Positions 34,643 to 41,375 of a stretch of 64,000 bases of DNA are shown here, in pieces. The notes beneath the pieces are model-generated. The model was not told where the DNA came from. It searched no databases and saw only the letters and a program-made list of their open reading frames with translations. Position numbers and translations under genes: made by a program. The stretch comes from Pseudoalteromonas sp. N1230-9. GTDB taxonomy: Bacteria > Pseudomonadota > Gammaproteobacteria > Enterobacterales > Alteromonadaceae. Numbering within the stretch: position 1 is the first letter of the stretch; every line of letters starts with the position of its first letter. The stretch is from NCBI RefSeq assembly GCF_032716425.1, contig NZ_CP090419.1, positions 1,924,001 to 1,988,000 on the forward strand, given 5' to 3'.

Positions 34643-35265
34643 TTTGCTTGCCGAGCTAAGTAGTTCTCAACTGTGTTGATGATAGTGTAAGTTTGTTGAT
34701 CAACTTCAATATTGAGCCTGTCACCAACACTATATCTATCTAGGTTTGTTATAGCGAGAGTCTCTGGGATTAGGTGCAACCAAAAGCCCTTTTCATCGAC
34801 CTCTCCTACCGTAAGACTTGCGCCATTTACACTCACAAAACCCTTATATAGAACATACTTTTGCCAAGTATTTTCTATTGCTAACTGAATTTTGCAGTTA
34901 TCTTGTGTATGTGTAATTGCTAAAATTTCCGCCATGGTATGGATATGCCCAGACACAATATGGCCACCGAGTTCTGTGCCAAATGTTACAGAACGTTCAA
35001 AGTTAACCATATCATTTACTTTTAAAAGGCCTAAATTGGTTAACTTAAGGGTTTCATCTATTACATCGAAACTAATTATGGTGTTTTCTTGTGATATCTT
35101 TTCAAACTTTACAACCGTTAAACAACACCCATTGATAGCAATACTTGCACCAATTGCTAGGTTATTAGCATAAGCGTCCTTAACGTTTAAAGTGAGCCTT
35201 AAAACACCTTCTTGAGTCGCTATATGTTCAACTAGCGCTTGGGTCTGCACAATTCCGGTAAACAT
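34639..35265 (-). CDS. ribE: Riboflavin synthase, alpha subunit
   Basis: The 208-residue protein has two lumazine-binding repeats. It starts MFTGIVQTQALVEHI; the first repeat has SIAINGCCLTVV, and the second has FVSVNGASLTVGEVDEKGF. Motif GGHIVSGHIHTMAEI joins them. It converts two molecules of dimethyl-ribityllumazine into riboflavin. It is away from other rib genes. No FMN riboswitch is visible in the short upstream region. It diverges from the MATE gene. Confidence 0.95.
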   Translation of the reverse strand: MFTGIVQTQALVEHIATQEGVLRLTLNVKDAYANNLAIGASIAINGCCLTVVKFEKISQENTIISFDVIDETLKLTNLGLLKVNDMVNFERSVTFGTELGGHIVSGHIHTMAEILAITHTQDNCKIQLAIENTWQKYVLYKGFVSVNGASLTVGEVDEKGFWLHLIPETLAITNLDRYSVGDRLNIEVDQQTYTIINTVENYLARQAN

Positions 35266-35317
35266 AGATATACCTTCTTTTCTTCACTAAATAAGTAACA
35301 GCGATTTTTATTGATCT

Positions 35318-36718
35318 ATGAATAGATTACAATGGCTGCCTGTTTATTTAGTCGTGTATTTTATGTCTTTTTGTAGTTGGGAAGCCAAACGGTTAATTTC
35401 TCTAGCCATCCCTGTATTTTTGGCACAAGTTACCCTTATTTTGATGACGGTGGTGGACACTATTATGGCAGGGCAAGTTAGTGCAACTGATCTCGCTGCA
35501 TTGTCTATCGCTACAGGTATTTGGAACCCACTAATGCTTGCATTACAGGGAATTCTATTAGCACTAACAGGGATTATTGCTCAATTTGCTGGCTCCAACG
35601 ATAAACAAGGGATCAGCCATTATTTTCAACAAGGCTTATATTTAGCGCTGGTATTGAGTGTTATTGGACTAGGACTTGCAAGCCTTGCCGACATAGTGCT
35701 GGTTCAGTTAAATACATCACCAGCGATTTTAACCCTTTCAGAGCAATACATTTATTTTGTTAAGTGGGGGATTTTTGGCTTTTTACTATTTAGCGTATAT
35801 CGGAATATAACCGAAGGTATGGGCATGACTAAGCCTGCATTTTATATCAGCTTAATTGGCTTAGCAGTGAATATTCCGGCTAATTATATATTTATTCACG
35901 GAAAGTTTGGTTTTGATGCCTATGGCGGTGCAGGTTGTGGTATTGCGACCGCCCTAGTGTTCAGCGCAATGGCGTTAACACAAGTTATATACTGCCACTT
36001 CAGTCAAAAAATTAACGCCAAATCTTTATTAGCAAACTTTGCCTTACCTAAAGTAACGACTATGTGGACAATTACAAAAGTGGGTATTCCAATTTCTTTA
36101 GCAACTTTTTTTGAAGTAACTCTATTTGCATGTATCCCTTTATTCATAGCGCATCTAGGAGCCGTTGCTGTAGCGGGCCACCAAATTGCTGCCAGTGTCA
36201 CAACATTGTTATTCATGATGCCGCTGAGCTTATCTATTGCGATTAGTATTCGTATTGGAAACCTATTTGGCCAAAAGCATTACGAACAACTTAAAAATGC
36301 AGTTAAAACCAGCTATATTTTAGCCGCAATAATTGCCTTTATATTAGCCACTGTCACTTTTTTTGCACGTGATGTGATAAGTCAATTATATTCTGATAAT
36401 CCTGAAGTACTCGCTCTTGCTTCATCAATCATGGTGCTTGCTTGTATCTATCAATTACCCGATGCACTACAGGTATCAGCTAATGGTATTTTGCGAGGAT
36501 TAAAATACACTGCCCCTATTGGTTATATTACCTTTGTGTCATACTGGTTGATCGGCTTTGCTCTTGGCTACGTACTTGCTCGTACAGATTTAATAGTATC
36601 AGCAATGGGCCCACACGGCTTTTGGATTGGAATTATTGTAGGTTTAAGTGCTGCGGCTATTATGTTGATGCTTACAGTACATTGGCGATTTAACCATGCA
36701 CCTTTTAAACATACCTAA
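35318..36718 (+). CDS. MATE family multidrug/sodium antiporter (NorM-like)
   Basis: The 466-residue protein has 12 transmembrane helices. The NorM-type start region WEAKRLISLAIPVFLAQVT leads into VVDTIMAGQVSATDLAALSIA, and GITGYITFVSYW-like helices occur late. Such pumps expel cationic drugs using sodium or protons. An internal ATG at 35363 may be the true start because family homology begins just after it; neither start has a strong ribosome site. The DUF3080 gene overlaps its end by 23 bases. The exact paralogue (norM or mdtK) cannot be told. Confidence 0.88.
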   Translation: MNRLQWLPVYLVVYFMSFCSWEAKRLISLAIPVFLAQVTLILMTVVDTIMAGQVSATDLAALSIATGIWNPLMLALQGILLALTGIIAQFAGSNDKQGISHYFQQGLYLALVLSVIGLGLASLADIVLVQLNTSPAILTLSEQYIYFVKWGIFGFLLFSVYRNITEGMGMTKPAFYISLIGLAVNIPANYIFIHGKFGFDAYGGAGCGIATALVFSAMALTQVIYCHFSQKINAKSLLANFALPKVTTMWTITKVGIPISLATFFEVTLFACIPLFIAHLGAVAVAGHQIAASVTTLLFMMPLSLSIAISIRIGNLFGQKHYEQLKNAVKTSYILAAIIAFILATVTFFARDVISQLYSDNPEVLALASSIMVLACIYQLPDALQVSANGILRGLKYTAPIGYITFVSYWLIGFALGYVLARTDLIVSAMGPHGFWIGIIVGLSAAAIMLMLTVHWRFNHAPFKHT

Positions 36719-37715
36719 AACTTTTTTGAAGCTCACTGTTATTATGGTGAGCTTCCTTGTCGTTGCTTGTTCTGAGTCTTCGGGAGAACTTAATCAAACC
36801 TATGCACAGCGGCTACACAATGTTCTTAAATTTAACGATTTTGAGTTAAAAAAGCCGACTACTTTCCCTGTTCAACATGACAAAATTGACGCACATAATA
36901 ATACGACCATTGGCATGCTTGAGCTTGCCCAACTGCGTCAATGTAAACTCGCGATTCTAATCGCTGAGCACAATAACCAACTTGGCAAAACCGCTTCAGC
37001 TGCAAATATATTGAAATACCAATTAGATTTTTTACAAAGTGCAAATACTTGCTTAGCAACCCTTGATCAAAATGATGAGCTTTATAAAAAAATAGCATTT
37101 ACAGCAGAGCAAAAAACAATCGCCCTACCTACTTTTTTTCAAGCTATGCTCAACAACGAACCAGAATTTAAACAAACTTGGCAGCTAACATCTGTGCATC
37201 TTGCAGAAGATACCGCTGGTTTTACTGAGACAGAACAGGCGATGAAAGAATTTGCCAAACTTGCTGAGCAGATAAATTCAGGTAATGTAAAAAATGTAGA
37301 TACTGAGTCAATTGTTAAAAACTTACAGGTTTTGAACCAGTTCAATTACAATAAACTTTTAATATCAGCAGCAAGAACACAGATTAGTTATAATAACCAA
37401 CTAACAAAACTTTTAACTCAGTTTTCAAGTAACGAGTTATGCCCTCTCAATAAAAATAAACAAAAAGCACGCACATTAAGTAATATCTTCAAAAAGTTTT
37501 ATTTGCAGCAATTACAGCCCTATCAATCATTTTTGACAGGTAAGTTAGAAGCCCTACAGCCACTCTACTTACAAGTGTGGGGTGATACCTCAATGCATCG
37601 TTATGTATCTGCTTCTGGCGAACATGCTATTTTAGAGCAGCTAAAGCAATCAGCGAAAAGCCACGTACAATGGTGGCAAAACTTTTATAAAGAGTGTGAA
37701 ATTAGCCCGTTATGA
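36696..37715 (+). CDS. DUF3080 family lipoprotein
   Basis: The 339-residue protein has a lipoprotein signal ending in VSFLVVAC (Cys near 25), then a helical domain typical of the DUF3080 family found in Alteromonadales and Vibrio (KLAILIAEHNNQLGKTAS, NTCLATLDQND, near-terminal QSAKSHVQWWQNFYKEC). The function is unknown. It overlaps the MATE gene and is probably translated with it. The tRNA-Val array follows on the same strand after its own promoter. Confidence 0.75.
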   Translation: MHLLNIPKTFLKLTVIMVSFLVVACSESSGELNQTYAQRLHNVLKFNDFELKKPTTFPVQHDKIDAHNNTTIGMLELAQLRQCKLAILIAEHNNQLGKTASAANILKYQLDFLQSANTCLATLDQNDELYKKIAFTAEQKTIALPTFFQAMLNNEPEFKQTWQLTSVHLAEDTAGFTETEQAMKEFAKLAEQINSGNVKNVDTESIVKNLQVLNQFNYNKLLISAARTQISYNNQLTKLLTQFSSNELCPLNKNKQKARTLSNIFKKFYLQQLQPYQSFLTGKLEALQPLYLQVWGDTSMHRYVSASGEHAILEQLKQSAKSHVQWWQNFYKECEISPL

Positions 37716-37755
37716 ATAAAAAAACAGCACTTAACACAAAAATAGCTAATCCTGC

Positions 37756-37784
37756 TTGATTCACACAACTAGTCGCTATATATT
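37756..37784 (+). promoter_or_regulatory. Promoter of the tRNA-Val array
   Basis: TTGATT (37756-37761), an exact 17-base spacer and TATATT (37779-37784) lie about 45 bases before the first tRNA. A GC-containing discriminator (AGCCTCCG) follows, as is usual for stringently controlled stable RNA genes. Confidence 0.65.
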
Positions 37785-37829
37785 AGCCTCCGTTGTTTAG
37801 CCAAACAAACAACAATTTTATATCAAAAT

Positions 37830-37906
37830 ACAACCGTAGCTCAGTTGGTTAGAGCACTACCTTGACATGGTAGGGGTCGGTGGTTCGAATCCACTCGGTT
37901 GTACCA
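37830..37906 (+). tRNA. tRNA-Val (anticodon GAC)
   Basis: This is a complete cloverleaf of 77 bases including encoded CCA. The acceptor ACAACCG pairs with CGGTTGT. The D-arm is GCTC...GAGC, the anticodon stem CTACC/GGTAG encloses loop TTGACAT (anticodon GAC), and the T-loop is TTCGAAT. It decodes GUC and GUU valine codons. Confidence 0.96.
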
Positions 37907-37930
37907 AGATATAGGTATAACCAAAGGAAA

Positions 37931-37994
37931 AAGCACTACCACTCTTAATGGCCCAGTCCAAAGGTCGGTGGTTCGAATCCACTCAGTTGTACCA
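37931..37994 (+). pseudogene. tRNA-like element 1, 5' truncated
   Basis: The T-arm and CCA end match tRNA-Val (GGTGGTTCGAATCCACT...TGTACCA), but the acceptor 5' strand and D-arm are missing. The anticodon arm is replaced by ACTCTTAATGGCCCAGTCC. The same replacement, diverged, occurs in elements 2-5. It cannot fold as a normal tRNA. Confidence 0.7.
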
Positions 37995-38028
37995 AAACAT
38001 TTAATCCTCTTCAGAATTAAATGCCTGT

Positions 38029-38105
<77 letters not shown>

Positions 38106-38136
38106 ATTCTCTATTTAAGCGGTTTCTCCTAAAAAT

Positions 38137-38221
38137 AAATAATTAGCTCAGTTGGTTAGAGCGCTACCACTCTCTATGACCCGTACCAAAGTCGGTGGTT
38201 CGAATCCACTCGGTCGTACCA
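38137..38221 (+). pseudogene. tRNA-like element 2
   Basis: The 85-base element keeps the D-arm (GCTCAGTTGGTTAGAGC), the T-arm and CCA. The 5' acceptor strand reads AAATAAT and cannot pair with CGGTCGT. The anticodon stem-loop is replaced by a 30-base segment beginning CTACCACTCTCTATGACCC with no complementary GGTAG. Confidence 0.75.
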
Positions 38222-38252
38222 ATTCTCTATTTAAGCGGTTTCTCCTAAAAAT

Positions 38253-38337
38253 AAATAATTAGCTCAGTTGGTTAGAGCGCTACCACTCTCTATGACCCGT
38301 ACCAAAGTCGGTGGTTCGAATCCACTCGGTCGTACCA
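38253..38337 (+). pseudogene. tRNA-like element 3, identical to element 2
   Basis: This is the second unit of the 116-bp tandem repeat, with the same altered acceptor 5' strand and anticodon region. Confidence 0.75.
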
Positions 38338-38383
38338 ATTTATTCAAATTCTCATAATTTTATCGAGCTAAAATCAACATTAT

Positions 38384-38468
38384 ACAGTTGTAGCTCAGTT
38401 GGTTAGAGCACTACCGCTCTCTATGACCCACGCCAAATTCGGTGGTTCGAATCCACTCGGTCGTACCA
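38384..38468 (+). pseudogene. tRNA-like element 4, acceptor partly retained
   Basis: The 85-base element starts ACAGTTG, which could pair partly with its 3' CGGTCGT through G-T pairs. The D-arm, T-arm and CCA are intact. The anticodon region CTACCGCTCTCTATGACCC followed by ACGCC is a diverged version of the segment in elements 2, 3 and 5. Confidence 0.7.
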
Positions 38469-38496
38469 ATACTCTATTTCAGAGTCTTCATCTAAA

Positions 38497-38581
38497 AAAT
38501 AATTAGCTCAGTTGGTTAGAGCGCTACCACTCTCTATGACCCGTACCAAAGTCGGTGGTTCGAATCCACTCGGTCGTACCA
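38497..38581 (+). pseudogene. tRNA-like element 5
   Basis: The 85-base body matches elements 2 and 3 but sits behind a different spacer (ACTCTATTTCAGAGTC). It has the same altered anticodon region and unpaired acceptor 5' strand. Confidence 0.72.
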
Positions 38582-38620
38582 ATTCTCCATTTCAGAGTGT
38601 TCATCTAAGAATAAATAATT

Positions 38621-38647
38621 AAGAGCACTGAATTTACAGTACTCTTT
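38621..38647 (+). terminator. Probable terminator of the tRNA array
   Basis: AAGAGCACTG (38621-38630) pairs with CAGTACTCTT (38637-38646), with one mismatch, around AATTTA. The T-run is short. It lies between the array and the convergent SMR gene. Confidence 0.55.
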
Positions 38648-38674
38648 GATACTTAAAACCGAATTGAGCTTATA

Positions 38675-38989
38675 CTAGCTGGCAACTTTAAGCCCGATGA
38701 TACCCATTGCAATAAATAAGAGGCTAAGCACTTTTAGTAAGCTTACTCCCTCACCTAGCAATGTCATTCCTATGAGAGCTGAACCAATTACGCCAATACC
38801 CACCCAAACAGCATAGGCTAAACTTAAGGGCAAAGATTTAAGAGCCAAACTCAAGCAATAAAAGCTTGCAGACATAGTGAGGAGTGTTAAAAAAGAAACA
38901 AGTGGTTTGCTAAAGCCATTTGATTGCTTTAAGCCGTATGCCCAAGCAACTTCCAATAAGCCTGCAATAATAAGTAAGAACCAATTCAT
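38675..38989 (-). CDS. gdx: SMR family guanidinium exporter, SugE/Gdx type
   Basis: The 104-residue protein has four transmembrane helices with the essential Glu13 (GLLEVAWAYGLK) and the Gdx-type pattern KSLPLSLAYAVWVGIGVIG, unlike EmrE. Gdx proteins export guanidinium ion in exchange for protons. An upstream guanidine-II riboswitch supports this assignment strongly. The ribosome site AGAGG lies 7-11 bases before the ATG. It is monocistronic. Confidence 0.9.
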   Translation of the reverse strand: MNWFLLIIAGLLEVAWAYGLKQSNGFSKPLVSFLTLLTMSASFYCLSLALKSLPLSLAYAVWVGIGVIGSALIGMTLLGEGVSLLKVLSLLFIAMGIIGLKVAS

Positions 38990-39007
38990 GGTCGACCTCT
39001 TTAGTAT

Positions 39008-39050
39008 AGGGTCGTCCCCGAAATAAAATTAACATCATAAGGTCGTCCTC
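39008..39050 (-). promoter_or_regulatory. Guanidine-II (mini-ykkC) riboswitch
   Basis: In the transcript two small hairpins with ACGA loops occur: GAGG-ACGA-CCTT (39039-39050) and GGGG-ACGA-CCCT (39008-39019), separated by 19 bases. Paired hairpins with ACGR loops are the defining feature of this class, in which each loop binds guanidine and the loops dock together. The second hairpin ends 18 bases before the gdx ATG, so control of ribosome access is likely. A matching upstream segment (39072-39081) could pair with the first hairpin as an off-state helix. Confidence 0.9.
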
Positions 39051-39088
39051 ATGACGCGCCATCACAAAAAACGCGACGACCATTGCAA

Positions 39089-39115
39089 ATTATCACATGG
39101 AAATATCTAAGGCAA
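39089..39115 (-). promoter_or_regulatory. Putative promoter of gdx
   Basis: On the reverse strand TTGCCT (39110-39115), a 15-base spacer and an extended -10 TGTGATAAT (GATAAT at 39089-39094) would start RNA just before the riboswitch leader. Confidence 0.45.
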
Positions 39116-39253
39116 ATAATTCGAAAGTAATGCCTCCAGCCATGACTTGTGATCTAACGGAGCCAGAACTTCGTTATATTTTATTACAAATACAGTGTTG
39201 AAGACTAATCAAAAAGGGCTAAGCTTAACTTAAAAAAAGAAGCTTAATAAACT

Positions 39254-40162
39254 ATGAAAGTACTTGCTGTTATTATATTTATCTTTTCGTATCAAGCATT
39301 CGCTGGACTTACTCCTATTACTTACCAACTCGATGGCAAAGAAGTTACTGAAAATGCTGTACGCTATAAAGATGGTTATGGTTACAACTTAGGTGCTAAA
39401 AAAACGCTTCGATTAGTAACCTTGGATTGGCCACCTTATATTGATGAAAACCTATGTAACAAAGGCTGGCTCTACCAATTTACGGTTCAATCTTTACTTA
39501 AAAAAGGTTATGGTGTCTATATTGGCTTTTACCCATGGGCTCGCGCTGTTAGAGAAGCCGAATTAGGAAAAGCCGATATCTTATTCCCTGAATATCTCAT
39601 TGAAGACGATGTAATATCTGACAACTTTCTCAACCAAACTCGCAATAGTCTGTTAGCTTTAAGTCAACCAATGCCAGGTGGGGACTTATCTTTTGTAACT
39701 TTAAAAGGTAACTCGATTACATTCAATGGTGACCTTAAATCAATCAAGGAGCATGTTATAGGTGTAGTCCGTGCTTATAAAAACACCAAAAAACTTGATA
39801 CGATGATCGACAACAAAGAGCTTGATACCATCGTCGCTAATAATGAATACCAACTTATTCATTTATTACTCAGCAATCGTGTCAGCCTTATTGTTGCAGA
39901 CCTAGAGGTATTAAAAGCAAGCGTATTTAAATCAGAGCTATCTAACAGTGATAAGCAAAGAATTATAGAATCTCTAGTTGCTATAGAGCCAAGCCTAGAA
40001 TACAAACCACTTTATTATTCTGTTAGCAAAGCAAGCCCAAATTGGAAAAGTACCTTAAAAGATCTCAATGATGAAATAAACACCATGCATAAAAGCGGCA
40101 AGTTTGACGAGTTCATCGAAGGAATGAAACAACAGTGCTACGGATTAGAAAAAGCGGCGTAA
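39254..40162 (+). CDS. Periplasmic solute-binding protein (SBP_bac_3-like)
   Basis: The 302-residue protein has a short signal peptide (MKVLAVIIFIFSYQAFA). Its bilobed binding-protein pattern shows LRLVTLDWPPYIDENLCNKG, YPWARAVREAELGKADILFP, then later NEYQLIHLLLSNRVSLIVAD. It resembles the stand-alone amino-acid-binding-like proteins that are abundant in Alteromonadales. No ABC permease or ATPase lies nearby, so it may be a sensor or orphan binding protein. Its stop lies inside the terminator hairpin. Confidence 0.75.
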   Translation: MKVLAVIIFIFSYQAFAGLTPITYQLDGKEVTENAVRYKDGYGYNLGAKKTLRLVTLDWPPYIDENLCNKGWLYQFTVQSLLKKGYGVYIGFYPWARAVREAELGKADILFPEYLIEDDVISDNFLNQTRNSLLALSQPMPGGDLSFVTLKGNSITFNGDLKSIKEHVIGVVRAYKNTKKLDTMIDNKELDTIVANNEYQLIHLLLSNRVSLIVADLEVLKASVFKSELSNSDKQRIIESLVAIEPSLEYKPLYYSVSKASPNWKSTLKDLNDEINTMHKSGKFDEFIEGMKQQCYGLEKAA

Positions 40163-40176
40163 CCGCCGCTTTATTT
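40151..40176. terminator. Terminator overlapping the stop codon of the binding-protein gene
   Basis: AAAGCGGCG (40151-40159) pairs with CGCCGCTTT (40164-40172) around TAAC, which contains the TAA stop. It also faces the convergent prp operon. Confidence 0.85.
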
Positions 40177-40202
40177 TGATAATATCAGTACGCGATTGAG
40201 TA

Positions 40203-41372
40203 CTACTCAGGCACTCTAACCCAGCCTTCCATCAAAACACGCGCACTTCGGCTCATACTCGCTTTTGTTACTTGCCAATTACCATCAACAAGTGTTGCAG
40301 CAGCGCCCACTTTTAAAGTGCCAGATGGATGACCAAAGTTTACCTCTTGTCGCTCACCACCGCCTGCAGCAAGGTTTACCAAAGTACCAGGAATAGCAGC
40401 TGCAGTACCTATTGCAACCGCAGCGGTGCCCATCATGGCATGGTGCAATTTACCCATCGACATAGCACGTACCACTAAATCAATTTCTGTATCACTGACA
40501 ACTTTTCCGCTTGATGCATGATACGTTTTAGCTGGTGCTACCCAAGCTACTTTTGGCGTATGTTGACGTGCTTTTGCTTCATCAATATGAGAGATTAGCC
40601 CCATTTTCAACGCCCCGTAGGCACGAATCGTTTCTAACTTTTCAAGTGCCGATGCATCACCATTTATGGCTTCTTGCAGCTCTGTACCATCGTAGCCAAC
40701 TTCACTGGCGTTAATGAAAACTGTCGGAATACCCGCATTGATCATCGTCGCTGACAACATACCAATACCCGGCACTTCTAGCTCATCGACTAAGTTACCT
40801 GTTGGGAATAAGGCCCCTTCGCCATCTGCTGGCTCCATAAATTCAAGTTTTACTTCAGCGGCAGGAAAGGTCACGCCATCAAGCTCAAAATCACCGGTTT
40901 CTTGCACTTCGCCGTTAGTAATTGGCACATGTACTATAATGGTTTTACTTATGTTTACTTGCCAAACTTTAACTTCGACAACGCCGTTGTCTGGAATTTT
41001 GCTGGCATCAACAAGACCATTCGACACAGCAAAGGCCCCGACTGCTGAAGTTAAATTGCCACAGTTACCACTCCAATCAACAAACGCTTTATCGATAGCC
41101 ACTTGACCAAACAAATAATCAACATCGTGATCTGCTTTAGCGCTTTTCGATAAAATCACCGTCTTACTGGTGCTCGAGGTTGCACCGCCCATACCATCAG
41201 TTTGTTTTTGGTAAGGATCGGGACTGCCAATCACACGTAATAACAGGTTATCTCTCGCCTCACCTGCCACTTGGGCAGGCTCAGGTAAATCAGTTAAGTT
41301 AAAGAACACCCCTTTACTGGTGCCGCCACGCATATAGGTCGCTGGCACCTTAATTTGTGGTTTAAATGCCAT
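40203..41372 (-). CDS. prpF: PrpF, AcnD-associated isomerase
   Basis: The 389-residue protein of the PrpF/DapF-like fold starts with IKVPATYMRGGTSKGVFF. It has GNCGNLTSAVGAFAV and a late ERQEVNFGHPSGTLKVGA. PrpF works with AcnD to turn 2-methylcitrate into 2-methylaconitate, isomerising the trans product to cis so that aconitase can finish. It is the last gene of the operon, 3 bases after acnD. Confidence 0.95.
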   Translation of the reverse strand: MAFKPQIKVPATYMRGGTSKGVFFNLTDLPEPAQVAGEARDNLLLRVIGSPDPYQKQTDGMGGATSSTSKTVILSKSAKADHDVDYLFGQVAIDKAFVDWSGNCGNLTSAVGAFAVSNGLVDASKIPDNGVVEVKVWQVNISKTIIVHVPITNGEVQETGDFELDGVTFPAAEVKLEFMEPADGEGALFPTGNLVDELEVPGIGMLSATMINAGIPTVFINASEVGYDGTELQEAINGDASALEKLETIRAYGALKMGLISHIDEAKARQHTPKVAWVAPAKTYHASSGKVVSDTEIDLVVRAMSMGKLHHAMMGTAAVAIGTAAAIPGTLVNLAAGGGERQEVNFGHPSGTLKVGAAATLVDGNWQVTKASMSRSARVLMEGWVRVPE

Positions 41373-41375
41373 TGC

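Larger units (their letters stand above)
38106..38337 (+). repeat. Exact 116-bp tandem duplication carrying tRNA-like elements 2 and 3
   Basis: Bases 38106-38221 and 38222-38337 appear identical: a spacer (starting ATTCTCTATTTAAGCGG) plus an 85-base tRNA-like element. Identity over the spacer as well shows recent duplication. Confidence 0.85.

Noticed and set aside
34639..35317. FMN riboswitch for ribE
   Set aside because: The 52-base gap to the divergent MATE gene is too short for an RFN element and none of its conserved blocks was seen.
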